Below, piece after piece: positions 22,502-36,500 of a stretch of DNA of 64,000 nucleotides. The notes under the pieces were generated by a model. The model saw only the letters and a program-made list of their open reading frames with translations, was not told the origin of the DNA and searched no databases. Each line of letters begins with the position of its first letter. Position 1 is the stretch's first letter. A program made the translations under genes and the position numbers. The DNA lies in contig JBAJFG010000126.1 of the NCBI GenBank assembly GCA_037903475.1, forward strand, positions 620,001 through 684,000, in the 5' to 3' direction. The DNA comes from Ancylostoma caninum (Eukaryota > Nematoda > Chromadorea > Rhabditida > Ancylostomatidae).

Positions 22502-23750
22502 GGTTGTCCCATGAAAAATGGCCGTTTCTGACATCAGTTTCTGAAGTGCATAACTCAGCTTAAAGTGAAGATATTCATTCAAAATAAAAACCATTATGAT
22601 CTGCACATCACGCCATCGATCAGCGAGTGCATATATCTTAGACGAGAAAAAGCTAGGATCGCAGGAGTCAATGAACTGGTGGAAGGCGTTTTCTATATCA
22701 TCCTGTTTGGAGTAATTTTTCTGACGCAGAAATGCTTCCAAACTTCGGAAAAGATGGTAATCCGTCGGAGACAGATCTGGCGAGTAAGTAGGAAGAGGCA
22801 GAACTTCTATGCCCAGGTCAATCAATTTTTGCTTAGTTTGGCGTGAGACATGCGTTCTGGCGTTGTCCTGCAAGGAGCGGACCTTTTGGGTTCGCCAAAG
22901 CTGGACAAATTCTTCGCAGTTTCTGGTGCATCATATCCAAATCCTGACCAGGCTTCGCAAAGCTGTAGTCGATGACTTCAGCAGGCCACCACCAAACTGA
23001 TAACATTGTCTTTTTCACGTGCTGTTCAGGTTTTAGGAAGTATACTGGAGGGTCTTTATGTCCGCCCAGACTGCAGCCCTTTTTCTGTTGTCGTATATGA
23101 TCCGTTTTTCATCACAGGTTATCAATCTCCCAAAGAAAGATCCGATGGCGTGCCTATTGAGAAGATTCAAACAGATGTTCAGTCGACTCATCTGCTGGTC
23201 AGCTGTTAGTTAGTGGGGAATCCACTTCGGCATCTTCTTAACCATTTCCATTTGCCTTAGGTGTCGTGAGATCGTTGATTTGCTTACGCCCAACTCGGTT
23301 GCAAGCGCCCTCATTGACGATTCCCGATTCCCCTCCATGGCGTCGCGCAGGACCTCGTCATCTAGCACATTTCTAGGCACACGACCTCCTTGATATTCGA
23401 GAGTTGTATCACCTTTTCGATATCTTCCAAAACAAAGTCTCACATTTCTTTCTGATGCAGTCCCTTGGCCAAATGCGGAGTTGATGTTAGCTGTGGCTTG
23501 GGCTGCATTATGGCGCAGTTTGAACTCGTACAACATAATTGTTTGAAGATCGCGCTTGTTCATTTCTCCTTAAATTAACTCAGTTGGAAAAAATAGGAGT
23601 TACAGAACTTATTCAGATTGGCAGATAGCGCACACCTTAAGCATCAAAAAGTATCAAGCACTGAGCTCGACCACTCAGCTTCTTTGATTGCGTTAAAATG
23701 AACGTTAAAACAACTTGTACTTGAAATCGGCCATTTTTTGTGGGACAACC
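22502..23750 (-). mobile_element. mariner transposon, inactive
   Basis: Terminal inverted repeats GGTTGTCCCATGAAAAATGG and its complement at 23731-23750 bound a 1249-bp element flanked by TA (22500-22501, 23751-23752). It lies upstream of exon 2 of phospholipase B-like gene 1 and carries a mariner transposase on the minus strand that is broken by stops and frameshifts. Confidence 0.92.
22508..23563 (-). pseudogene. mariner transposase, broken
   Basis: The N-terminal third (23210-23563) is an intact paired-type helix-turn-helix region starting at an ATG, with the mariner linker motif GVSKSTISRHLRQ and ending WIPH before a TAA. Later fragments include CDEKRIIYDNRKR (first catalytic Asp region), then QDNARTHV and YSPDLSPTDYH, the second and third Asp of the D,D34D triad. 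A stop after WIPH, further stops around 23030-23060 and a frame change near 22850 prevent a full protein. Family identity is secure; activity is excluded for this copy. Confidence 0.9.
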
Positions 23751-23754
23751 TAAT

Positions 23755-24441
23755 AAATTAACAAGGTCTGAATTAGATTCCAAGTCGGGTCGTCTTTAAA
23801 CATCAGTATGGTATTCAGTACAATTTACAACCTTGTTAGTCAAACGAGGCTGTCAGTAGTATTCTTTATTAACCAGTGAAGAATGTTACAGATGAACTCG
23901 TGTTTGACTAAGAAGTTTATAACTTGTACTGACAATGTTAGTTTCTTCAACTTGTATTTCTAATGATATCAAATCCTAATGTCGCTGACACTGACTAGGG
24001 AGATAATTTCGAGACTGGTGATGAGTTCCGGTAGTCTTATTTATAGTCTCACAACAATAGTATTACATAGCACATCACGTACCGCTGATAGTAGATCTCT
24101 CTAAATTGACTGCTCACTGTGAATAACCTGCTGGTTAATGTGAACAACCTGCGAGTCAGGATTCAAATTAGGACGGGTAGCTTTTTTTCCACACGAGACA
24201 TAAAGGTATTCATCAGGTGTAGTTTTAGGCGGATATAATGAGCCACATCTTAAAAATAAGCAATATGCAGTTTTCCGGAAATTTAAAGAGATGAAGCCAT
24301 CACGTGAGTTCCACTTTTTTTTCGTAAAGTAATCGTGTGTGACGTCACTCCTTCATTAGATGACGGTAGGAAGAAAGGTCCCAATCAGCAAAAGTTAGTA
24401 GTGATGAAAACTGATGCTTCTATCAATAATCAGCTGTTTAG
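23755..24441. other. Intron or 5' flank of gene 1
   Basis: AT-rich; no exon recognised. The acceptor of exon 2 (CTGTTTAG) ends at 24441. Confidence 0.4.
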
Positions 24442-24575
24442 AGAGGAACAGCATTGGCGCGAAACTGGCTTGTAGTAGAGAGCAGATGAAGTCTTCGGCA
24501 GAGGTGCCAAAAGATGTTAACCACGTACGTCCAGCGGATATAAAGTACATTGCCGCGATGGGAGACTCATTTGCA
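24442..24575 (+). CDS. Gene 1 exon 2 (block I, nucleophile Ser)
   Basis: Begins in phase 1 (AG completing a codon) after TTTAG and ends after a full codon at GCA|GTGAGC. Encodes IGAKLACSREQ, then DVNHVRPADIKYIAAMGDSF, the PLB block I with the GDS nucleophile. Matches gene 2 exon 2. Confidence 0.85.
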
Positions 24576-27500
24576 GTGAGCGAACAGTTCTGTTCAATCA
24601 AATCAGTATTGATGTTTAGCTAAGCATGAAAGCGGAATGCCCAGTAGAAACTGGTCTCGGATCAACTTTGTTGACAAAATTAAATCTCTTTTCAGATTGG
24701 TGCGCACTCGACCAATTACGATAACGAAATGGCAGATGTTTTCCCAGGAAATTCATTTTTCACTGGAGCAGATGAATCCCTAGCACAGCATGTCACAGTT
24801 GCAAGTATGGATCTTTTTTTTTCATTTTCTCAGTCTTGTAGCTATCAGATTCTGTTATTTGTCTCCCACTGACTCTATGTCAACTCGTATACGGGAAGAA
24901 CGGTAAAATGAGTGTTGCTCTGCGAAATGACGCCATTCACCATCTTGGGCTATGATAGACCAATCTGGCCGTTTATCTACCGCCGAACTTCCAGACTTCT
25001 TCTAACGCTCGCTTCGCTCGCATTAACTCATAACAATTCCAATGAAACTTACAGCCCTATCAATTTCTATAGTGGAAAACGACGAAAAATGTAGCATTGC
25101 ACTGGTTTCTCTGTCTGCCTTTACTATAGTAGACCCGCTACAGAACAGTAACCTCCTATCTTCGTTCAGTTGCACTCTCCCGTTGATTGGAATAATCAAA
25201 AGCAGCGATCGATATACAAAGGAATGATGACAGAAAATGGTTGCTAATTCTTGCACGTTATGGTTGGTGAAGTGGTAAGGGTTAGCTTGCGTATAACAGA
25301 GGTAGGGTATGCTTAGTCATAAATGAGAGAGAAAGAACTATGGAGGTGGGGCAAGATGGAGCAAAGGGTACAAATACACATTCTACACCTGTTACAGGGT
25401 GTCATACCAATATTGCGCTCTGATACGCTCCTCACGTGGAGAAGAACATGTCATGTGCTGGTTTTATTTTCCAACTGGTGTAGGCGCACTCCTCCAACAA
25501 CAGTGGGATCCCCGGAAGGATTGGTGCCTTTGATGCAACTATGACTGCGTCGCGCAATATCGGATAGAGGTGTGCCTGCGTACAAAAGTTGACAATCGCC
25601 CGCTGACGGGTCCAACGGTGTGATAAAAGGATATTATGTAGTATCCCCGCCTCTTGCCGCTTTCAAAATTATGCGTTATGCGCCGGCGCACCCTTACCAC
25701 AGCGGTGGACCCGTTCCCTCGCTTCTGGGCGTGGGCGCACTCTTAACACAGCAGTGGACCCGCAGCGAGTCTGCAAACAACCCTGAGATATGATTGGAAT
25801 ATGATAACCGCCCTACTATTTCTTCAAAACAGGATGGACGAATTTCGTGACAAAAACAGTCTTCTAGCGTGGAATCTTTCTAGTAGACAGCAGTATCAAC
25901 ACACCACTGTTCATGACCAAACTAAGGTATAGGAGAGCTTGAGACACAGTTACTGGAGTTTTATCCTCCTTATGCATGAAAGTAACCGTGAGCGTTAGTG
26001 AAAACTGTGGAAAAGAAGGCCGTTGGTGCTTCCATAATATTAGGTTAAGGAGGAGGTAATGAAAGAAACAGCATCCAAGTCAAATTTTTATCTCAAACAT
26101 AAAGGGTTTCCCTAGTGAATGGAGTGCAGACCTTTCAAATCTATAGCATTACTCCAACCCATGGATAGAACGCTTATTCTCACTTTTCACAACTGCGCAA
26201 GCTGTGGCTCGACGAACCAATAGGAAAGTGATCAGAGAGTGACAAGCGAGAAGAATGAGAATGGTGGGTTACCGGAGGGACGGAAAGTCTCGATAGTTTG
26301 AGACACTAAGAAAAGTAAAAAAAGTGGCATGTAAAATAAGAGGTGTGGAGCATGGTTTTCGTTTTGTCGTTTTCCTCCAATGGTTCCCCTCAGTTTCTAG
26401 ACCTGGCCTATTATTATTATTGCAGCCGTGTTCGTCTTATCTTGCGGGTGCGACTCCAATCAAACCAGTCACTTCGCGTTGTGAAGTGCGTCCGAGGCGT
26501 AGCTTCCCATAAAACCCCATATCTCCAGACTCGGAGTGTGTGGAGCGGTAGCGTACTGTGGAATATTTGGCCCCTCTCCTTGATTGCACCGTTGTTGCTG
26601 CTGACTCCACTTCTTAACAGGTTATTGCAGAGCAGCTCATAAGTTAGTCAAAAACATTCTTTCACAACTTAAGGCGTAACTGCAGCAACAAGCACTCCCA
26701 ATAGCACTCCTTCAATAGCCACATTTTGATACTTAAGGGAATCTCCTACTATGTCAGCAGCCTATGCCTGTCAAATCATCAATCAGAAATAAGAAAGTTT
26801 TGGAAAATCTTCTACATTACTTGCTCCTCAATCTGATATAGGGCTCGCAAGAAATTCTCGTCCTAAATGTTGACTCCTTTTTGTTTCTACCACAATCTTA
26901 CCCAGAAACTGGTGGTCTTGACACTGGGTTGAATGTTTCATCATGAATAATTCAGACTTTCAAAAAGTCGTTGCCAAAATCTTGTTCCTGTTACCCGATC
27001 CTGATGCATAGTTGTTGTTGTTTATTGCTCTGAGCACTTCTTGCAGATATTCTGCGGAATTTCAATCCATATCTAGGAGGAGTCTCCTATGGGAAAGGGT
27101 ATAGTGATTCTAACTTCAACGTTGCGCGAGCGGAAATGGGTAGCTGGGACCTACCTCGGCAAGCACAGGAATTGGTGAATCGAATCTACAAGAAGGGGGT
27201 AACTCCATTCTTTTCCTTCATTTCCTATTCACGATTCATGAACGCAGGCCTCAACATAGCTTTTTTGAAGCTTTTTTCACTTCCGATTTACCTCTTGAAG
27301 GATCACTTTATCGATAATACTTTTCAGAAGTAAATGGAGACATCAGCAAGAAAAAATATTGTTTTCATTTCCCATACTCGGTTTGCTTTGCAGGGAAACG
27401 TGTGGAATGAATGGAAGTTAATAGCAGTTTTCTCAGGAATTTATGACTTGGGGTTTCTAAACTGTCGTAATAGTAAAACACAGGTGAATTTGCAATACTA

Positions 27501-30500
27501 GCATAGATATGCATGACATGTGAGGGCTTATGTTCACTCCAGATGCCTTCGTCGGAATGGCATTACAAGACGAACACCGAAAACGCTATTGCTGTGCTTC
27601 GTGCTAAGTTAAACAGAACCATCGTAGTACTGATCCCAATATTGAATCCATCCGTTCTTATTGGAGCTCAGTTTATAATTGACGGGTACGTGATTTTTTG
27701 CTTGCACTTTCGTATGTGGGCTTGCTATGAATACTGTCATTGCCACATCCAATTTTCCATTGGTCATCCTTGATTAAGACCATTTTCGTAATAGGCAATC
27801 ACAATTCAAACGTAATTTTAGAAATCATTAGCTCATTCCTAAGTTTAGGTGACCGACGCAGTGGGATAGGGGTATGCGGCTGCAAAGTTCTCAAAATTGC
27901 TATCTAAAACAGATAAACTCTAGTAACTCGATTTTAACCACTGATTTCGCTTGTAAGATTTTATTGAATTCCACGGGTGATTCCTGTATTTTGAACATTG
28001 GTCAAAACGCACTTTTTACCCCGAATTTTGGCGAAAGCGTCCTTTTCACCGGATTTATCCCCGCTCCTCCCAGAGATGAGTTTCTGAGTCTACACTGCTC
28101 CATCCTATGGTAATCGGAAATTACTGTCCTAAGAGTTTTTTCCACCTTCGCCGCCATGACAATCGGTGGCTAGACCCAGGGCGACGACGTTCTGTCGTCA
28201 CACAATGGAACGAGCCGACAGCAGTACCAACGCAATGCGCGCTGACTGCATACCCCAGGCAAAAGTTCGGCTGAATTATAGAGAAATTTCTACTATCCAA
28301 GCATGTGATCTGAAGAACACACATTGAATTTTGGCAACTTTGGCCTTCATACTTTTCCTTTCTGTTTCTTCTAGCTTACTTCTTTACTTCCAACGATACG
28401 CTGAGAGAATTCTTTGTAGGATGTTGATTTCGATCGCTGGAATATCATTTACACATCATCATTGAGTATCACTACCGTTATCAGCACACAATCATTTCAG
28501 CGGAGTGACCATGCACCGATGTTTAGCCGGCAGCGTTCAATTATTTGGATGACAGCGGAGTTGGGTACGGACAGCCAAGTATTGGTACCGCGGTCAGCTC
28601 GCTTCAGTATCTGAGTTTCCAACGGTCTCAGAGATTCCGAGACGGCGGACATAGGCCGAACACGTTTCAACAGCAGTTATACCACGAGGTGGAGGCTTAT
28701 TTTATCTCCCCATGAGCTGCATTTGCCTCGAAAAAGCCGTGTTTCGGGGGCGATGAACTGGTTCGCATGCCTCGAACCTAGGATCGCAGCTCAATCTGGG
28801 CGTATGACCGCGTTCCTATTGAAGACTTGGGTAAGAGGACGCTTACCGAAGCTCGTCCAAGAATAGTCCCAGACGCGTAAGCGTCAACTCTTTGAGAACG
28901 CATCGGTCCCGCAGCGGACTTCCAGATCCGCGCCACACCAGCAAGCATCCGCGCCGCATCTCGTCTGACCGAAGGTTGCACTGGGCCACGGTTTTATCTA
29001 GGCCTAAGCTGGCCTGACAAGTCTCGCAGCGCTCGCCTTGCCTCCGCGGAAGTGGAAATACGACTGAGATCTCATGCTCGACTACCGGCTTATATACACC
29101 TCCCAGGAGGCGGGTAGCCAGTGGCAGGGGCAGGTAGAACGCAGGTTGAACGACACTACATTTAATAGGGCAGGATCTAGCCCTCTCAACACAGCGGAAA
29201 CACGAGTTTTGCTGCTTGCAGCAGTCCGAATGCAGCAATTCTTCCTCAGCAGCAATGTCCGCCTTCCAATTCTTAGGGGTTGGTTCTGGTTCTTCGCAGG
29301 TTTTGCTGCGTTTGCGTTATATAGTTATCTGAGGTGGCGCTCAGCATTTTTGGTCTGAGAACTGCAGCGATGAATGTAGATTTAGAAAAGCGAGTTCATA
29401 ATTTCCGCTCAATCTCTCGAATACTTGTTTAAACTAGCCTTATATATGCTTCGGGAAAGAAGACGACTGAATTGGAAAACTCATCGCGTTTAACAATTGA
29501 ATGGAAAAGTGAGGTTTTTCACTCGGAGAAGAAATTGTAGTAGAGAGCAGCCTTAGATTGAAGCACTCGAGACGAAGAGAAAAAGGCTGCTGAAGTGTTT
29601 TCGAGAAATGGCTCTCTACTCAAAGCCAAAGGTTCATTGACAGACACTGCTAGCTTTATGGATCACATGCAGTTGTCCTCATTTTCCAAGATGGAGATTG
29701 ATAAACGCCGAAAATTGAAAGGGGAAACTGAATTCTTGGGCTCGCTTTTACAGATCTTATTGAATTTTATTGCGGTGTTTTTTTTGCATGTTTCTGAATC
29801 ACGTAAGGGTAGTTGATGCTACACATCTGCCCCCCTTGTCAGTACGATAGCACTGGGTCTGCCCTTTATAGCACGCTAGTAAAATTCAGGGCCGACTCTA
29901 AAACCGTCGCCGAAAAGTCCTGTCGGATTACGTGGGTGGGTGTCGAGGAGCAGGTCGATAACGCGGCTACCACTGCATTCGACAGAGAGGCAGTCAAGGA
30001 GGTCATAGAGGCCTCTGGAGATGAGGAACTTCTGTCGGAATGGCAGAGCCGCTGCATCGATGTTCGTCGACACCCACCAATACGTAATGGGTCTCCCAGT
30101 CGCCGTCCGCGTATCATTAAGATTACGCTACGCACTCAAGAGCTAAGGGATAGACTTCTGGCGTGCATGAGAAGGGGAAGGCTATCGCTCACCAAGCACT
30201 GCATCCATTCATACGCACGCAACGACTACACTAAAGAAGAGCTTGAGTTTGACAGGGCTTTGCGCAGAAAAGCAGGGATGCTAAACCAACAAGCAGGGAG
30301 GCTCATGTATGTCGTACGCGACCTGTCGATCCATAAACTCAAACAACCCCGTCCGCTCCCTAGTGCTCCTTCTAATAAAAATATTAGCATTCACTCCTCT
30401 ATATCTCCAAGCCAGCCTCACGCTCCATCCCCCAACTCTTCGCTGTGCTACGTAAATGCCTCTCAAACTCCTGCTGGTATAAAAACAAGCCAACCTTCCA

Positions 30501-33500
30501 TTTTGGATAGCTCTCTGCCAATTTCTCATTGCCCATCTTCAAACCCAGTCTCAAAGCAGCAGCAACCGTCATCAGGACGCTAGGATGAGTGCCGGGATAC
30601 CACACATGGCTCCGTGTGCGGTACCCCTAACTTTACATGTTGTTTTGATATAAAAGATCGATTCCTTCTTTTTAAAGCTCGCTCTATAGTAAATAAATTA
30701 CCCGATTTGAATTTAATCTTGTCCCAAAATCCTGCATGTGTATTTGTTACCGAAACCTGGTGTAAGCAGCACTTAATACATGATGCGTCGTTAAGCTTCA
30801 ATAATATTTACACCGTTTATCGATGCGATAGGGATGGTAACCGTCCTGGTGGCGGAGTTGCTGCCTTAATTCACAACCTAACTCGCCATACTTTGGTAGC
30901 TGTTAAGAACTTTTCCGAATTTTGCCAAGCTGTTGTGGTTGAAGTCAATACAGAAAGCGACAACTTTCTCATGATTGCAGCATATAGGAGTCCTTCTTGC
31001 AGCGCCCCTTCTTTTATAACTTTCATAGATTTCGTCGACGAACTTCTTGCGGACTGGCCTTCTAGCGCTATCCTTTTAGGAGATTTTAATTTCCCAACGA
31101 TTGATTGGAATAAGATGGCACACCGCGAAAACATTTCTACAACAAGCTCAAACAGATTCCTGCGATTTGCTAGGGAAAACAATCTCACTCAAATCGTTGA
31201 CAAACCCACGCATGGTCATAACACAATTGATATAATATTAGTCACCAACCCACTTTTTATTAGGAATATCGAAATTCTGCCTCCGTTCAGTACCTCTGAC
31301 CATAATTGCGTGTCCTTCTACATCGATGGCAAGTGTAAAAAATCTCCTGAATTCCCCATCGCGTCTCGAAATTTCACTAAAGCCAAATATGACCAAATTG
31401 TTTCCGTATTGACACGCATTGACTGGGTTAGTATCATCAACTCCTCGAAGACCGCTGATGAAAGTTACAGCAACTTTGTTTCAATCTGCCATGACCTTAT
31501 TGAAAAATACGTTCCACTTCTCCGTCCTAAAACTGTCGACGCAAAGTTGCCTAAGAATCTGCTTCATCTCAGAGCTAAAGTGAACTATTTGTACCGAAAT
31601 ATTCATAAATACGGAAGCTCTTTGTACTACAAATACGCTCGTAAACTTAAAGCCAAACTTGCTAGTCTAGCTGCACGTACGGAAGAAAATATTGCTAAAT
31701 CGCGCAATCCGAAGAGGATCTTTCAGCATTGTAACAGTAAATTAAAATTACAATGCGGCATCCCACCTTTAATTAATGAAGACACCATTGTGGATGGTGA
31801 TGATGAAAAAGTCAATCTTTTCGCCGATTACTTCAGAAGCGTTTACAAGCCTGCCGAGGATATGACTGCCGGCGTAGGTAGACAGAATGAGCACTCACTA
31901 GATTGGATTGATATATCTACCAGACGGTCTACGGTATATTGCGCAAGCTTCCGGATAGAAATTCTACCTCTCCAGATGAGATTCCATATTCCTTCCTTAA
32001 AAGAGCCGCTCTAGGTTTGGTTACTCCTCTTACACTGTTATTCAACAAATTTTTGCTACTTGGTGAAACTCCAAGCATATGGAGGTTAGGACTAGTTCGA
32101 CCGATCCATAAAAAGGGTGCAAAAAATAGAGTTGAAAACTATCGCCCAATTTGCTTGACATGCTCCACAAGCAAGGTTATGGAGCGGATCATTTGCCGTT
32201 GCTTAACCAAATTTCTTACTGAGAGTGGAGTGCTTTCTGAACTCCAGCATGGATTTTTATCGAAACGATCCACAACATCAGCCCTCCTTTCAACGGTTCC
32301 GGTCTGGCAGAGGGAGTTAGATAAGGGGAATTTCATCTCAATCTGTTTTCTGGATTATCGGAAGGCTTTTGACTCCGTTTCCATACCTCTACTTCTAGAG
32401 AAAGCTCGAGCTCTTGGTATAACTGGGTGCTTGCATCGTTTTCTTCGCGCGTTTCTCAGCTGCAGAAGTCAAACCGTCATTATTAACAGGGCCAAATCCT
32501 GCAACTACCCCACTACTAGTGGTGTTCCTCAGGGAACATGCCTAGGACCTTTACTATTTCTTATGTACATTAATGATCTCCCTAAAGTGCTACCTCCTAG
32601 CGCTTTCTGCTCCATTTACGCGGACGACTGCAAAATTTACACCGTAAATGATGCTGAGCTTTTGCAAGTGGCCATCGATTCTGTAGTCGTATGGTCTAAA
32701 AAGTGGAATTTAGACATATCTAAGGAAAAGACACTGACCATGGCTCTTGGGAAAAACCATCCCAGTAAAACCTTTTTCTTGGATGGAATGGAGCTAGCTC
32801 ATGTAGATGAAGTTCGCGACCTAGGGCTGGTCTACAGCAACACGCTGGACTTTAGCAGTTACATCACTGACACAGTTTACAAGGCCCGATGTCGATCTAA
32901 TTTTATCCTGAAGGCCTTTAGGACGAGAAATCCTGCCATACTTTTTAAGCTTTTCATAACATACGTCAGACCCATGTTAGAGTATTGTTCAGCAATTTGG
33001 TCACCTTCGAAAGTTTCATTGATAGACGAAGTTGAAAAAGTGCAAAAGTCTTTCACTTACAGATGTTTTGCCAGAAAAGGAATGCTTAGAATTTCGTACG
33101 AGGATAGATTGAAAAAGTTAGGAGCTCTGTCGCTGAAAGACCGTAGGCTGGTAGCGGATATCACGCTCATGTATAAATTGATAAATGGTGAAATGTATCT
33201 TAAAATTTCTGATCTTTTTGAGATGTCCCCAGTTAACAATTTAACTAGGGGTCATTCTTTCAAAGTTCGTCCTGAATATGCACGTACTAGTGCTTACAGA
33301 AGTTCTTTTCTTTACAGAGTTCAAACATTATGGAATAGCTTAGATGTCACGATGTTCAGGTACAGGGACTCTTCAGCCTTTCAGCTACATCTGATCCGCT
33401 TCCTGAAGGCTCAACAACTTATTCAGTGATCTACATAAGATGTTGTTACATAAGCAGAAGGACTCTCTTTGCTGCCTCTCCTTTTAAATTTGACTTCTTT

Positions 33501-36500
33501 TTTAAATTTGTCTGCCTGTTTTAAATCTGAATTCTTCTGACTCAAAAAGCGATAATTATTCTCACACCCTGAAGATGTATGCGCTGATGCTATTTATAGC
33601 TGTCTGGTCTGGTGACTGAAACACTGTGGAGCGCGTCAGGTAATCGTTACTCTGAGGGTCATAGCCAGCTAGCCTCCGCCCGTAGGCTCGCTGGTTTCTC
33701 ACATTTTCTTTTGGGGGGCCCCATCACGGCGCGCTGCACAGCGTTGTCAGCAGAAATGCCTTTTTATGATTCCTCCTTCTATAGTTTTTCCTGTCAATTA
33801 ATCGCACATTACCTTTCTCTCTACACTGTCTGTCTTTACTGCATTGACGAAATAAATGAAATGAAATACACATGATCCCGAAAATCCTGCTCTGCCCGGA
33901 TTTTTCTATTTCACTACTGGTGAATAAAGCTACGTTTTGGGCTTACCAGGGTAAAATTTCTAAATTTTGAATAGAACACTTCTTATCCTCAGCCAAGAGT
34001 CATGTGCATGTAATGACGCTTTATAAATTTGATGAAGAAAAACTCAGTACTATTGCCCCCAAGGAAATTCTGGACGTCAACTGTCAGTTGAATCAATAAA
34101 TCTGCTCACCCCAGAAAGGTACTGAATTAGAAACAGAAATCGCTGCATATTGAAATATTTCATTGCATATGAGGTCATCTACTTTTTTGATGTTCTTACT
34201 GAACTTCAATTATTGCGACCATTTTTGTCAAAACCAAGAACTTATTGAGAGTTGCCAAATGAAAAAGAAAAATCAGCGTCGCTAGCGAATTAGGTATGAT
34301 GAATGCATAAAAAAAGGTAGAAAGTAAACGTGAGCCGCTTAGAATAACACAGACAAAATTTAAGCCTCTACTGGCCAAAACATTGCAAGATTCAATAAAA
34401 ACTGAATATATCGCTCACATTAGGCAAGCAGTTTCAGATTAACTGTACCATGCTGGAAAGGAAAAAATGTTGGAATTTGGCGAGACAATGCAGTTCTTCG
34501 TTTAAACATGGTATATGCAGAAAACTTCCAATGGTTTCATGTACTCCTTTATGTGCTTTATATAAAAATGTTTTCTGTCCTGCATCTCCCACTTTATGAA
34601 ATTCTAAATAAATCGTTCAGATGCTAGAAAAGATTCAATATGAACGGAAATTTGAATCCGATGGGTTTGCTGTGGTTCTGAAAACGTTCACGAGTAACGT
34701 CATGGATGTGATTCGAAATGTAAGTTGTGTTATATTTATTTTTCAGTGAACCCATATTGAACGTATACAACTAGAAACACTACCACTGCCATCCACACAT
34801 TTAGACCCGGCTGTTACGGCCATGGTCTAGAGCAGCTAAGCATTTAGCGAGTTGATGACCGTGATTGTTCAAAACAAAGCAATGCTAGCTTTTTGGTTCT
34901 ACACAATGACCGTGATTGACATGTTCCCATGTAACTACTCCATATCTTGATTCAACTTTGAAGATTTTACACCTTAATTTTCGCTTTCTTTTCAAGTCCA
35001 CCCATCTCAACTTCATTTGAACAAGTGCGGGTGAATAAGCGCACATAAAAATAAGATTATATCATGTCACTAATATTACATTTAATTCTAAGCGTAATTG
35101 AATATTCTATGCCGTTTGCTGTTGTTCCTAGTCTTCCAATATGTTCTCCGAAATATGAATATGGAATGATCCGTTCATAACCATTTGCAAACTGCAAAGC
35201 ATTCCACTATCTCTGAGAACTGTGCAGCACGAACGTGGCCCGAACGGCGTAGTGGTTCGAGCAGAAACGCTAGCAGCAACGGTTGCCAGTTGCTGCCATA
35301 CTCCCCTCGATTGCTGCCATTTCTCAGCAGTTGCTGCTAAAGGGACGAAAGCTGGAGCACCAATCGAGGGGAGGATGGCAGCAACTGGTAACCGTTGCTG
35401 CAAGAGTTTCTACTCGAATCATTACGCCGTTCAGGCTGAATTCGTGCTGCACAGTTATCAAAGATTGTTGTTGAGATTATGCAGTCTCTCCAGTCACCTC
35501 TATTTCTTAAATAGGAAGAACTCACAATAGCGTAATTCCAGCCAAATGAGAAAGAAATCTATATGAATGATGCTGACTCTAGTCTGCTAACTTTTTTTTC
35601 CTCAGAAATTTGGAGGAACTGACAACGCTTTCTACGCAGAAGACCTTTTTCATCTCAGCAAATATGGGAATTCTATATTCGCGATCCATCTGTGGAATTC
35701 CCTTTTCGACCCCGTCAGACATAGGGGGTTTGGAGTCAACTTCTCAGATACATCAGTCACCCTGAAATGTCCATCCAAGGTGAGAAGCTCCAATTTTTTG
35801 TTACCTTCAGAGAGTTTCAACAGGAAATTTCAATTCAATGTTTTATCTCGATTGTAATTTTAAGATCGAACGAATACATTAGTGGTGAAAATAACGACTC
35901 CGTTAGTAGTTTTGAAAAAAAAATTAGAAGCCGTTGACTAATTCTAGAGTACTGCAAGAAATCTGACTTTGATCTGCATCAGAATCTTCACAATTTTGGT
36001 AGTGATGAAAAGTGGAACAGCAATCACTTCACCGCCCTTCACAAAGGCAGATATTTTTAGCTAGGGGCTTGCTGCTGCTAGTGATGGGTGGGCTGGACTT
36101 TGCGGTCCGTTTGTGGATCTCGGCTTCTTATTAAGCCGATGCACCAAAATGACGCTACAGACGCGTAGGATGCTCAGCTCCTACCTTCACACCAGTTGCT
36201 AGTGTGGAGGGATTTGATCCCTCTGACGGTAGTTCAGTGACAATAACAAGATTTATCTGCGATTCTATCCACAAGTGCTCGCTATGAGCTACGAAAACAG
36301 GAATAAAGCGGGAGGGCGGTCGTCTTAGTGAGATACCGCCGTCTATCTTGATTATATGTTTACAATATGGACCACAAAGGCACAAAGGATAGCACGTCTG
36401 GGACTTTTAGAGCGTCCTGATGCAAATATCAAGACAATCTCTATTCTCTTATATACTGATCATATCTGACCTAACTAAGTACTAGCAACACCCATTTCCA

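Larger units (their letters stand above)
29816..33872 (+). mobile_element. CR1-type non-LTR retrotransposon, nearly complete, frameshifted
   Basis: ORF1, endonuclease and reverse transcriptase follow in order, with a 3' end containing AATAAATGAAATGAAAT, as in CR1-clade LINEs that end in short direct repeats. It is inserted in the sense direction in gene 1 intron 6. Long open frames with one visible lesion suggest a fairly recent insertion. The 5' boundary is unknown; the 3' boundary is placed at the end of the GAAAT-type repeats. Confidence 0.85.

Noticed and set aside
28500..29360. GC-rich block as rRNA or SL RNA locus
   Set aside because: None of the conserved rRNA, 5S or spliced-leader core sequences I know could be found.
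35222..35530. Frames of 91-102 codons near 35.3 kb
   Set aside because: They traverse the two arms of a foldback MITE in an intron.
36155..36385. tRNA-like GGATTTGATCC stretch
   Set aside because: No cloverleaf or A-box/B-box pair could be fitted.
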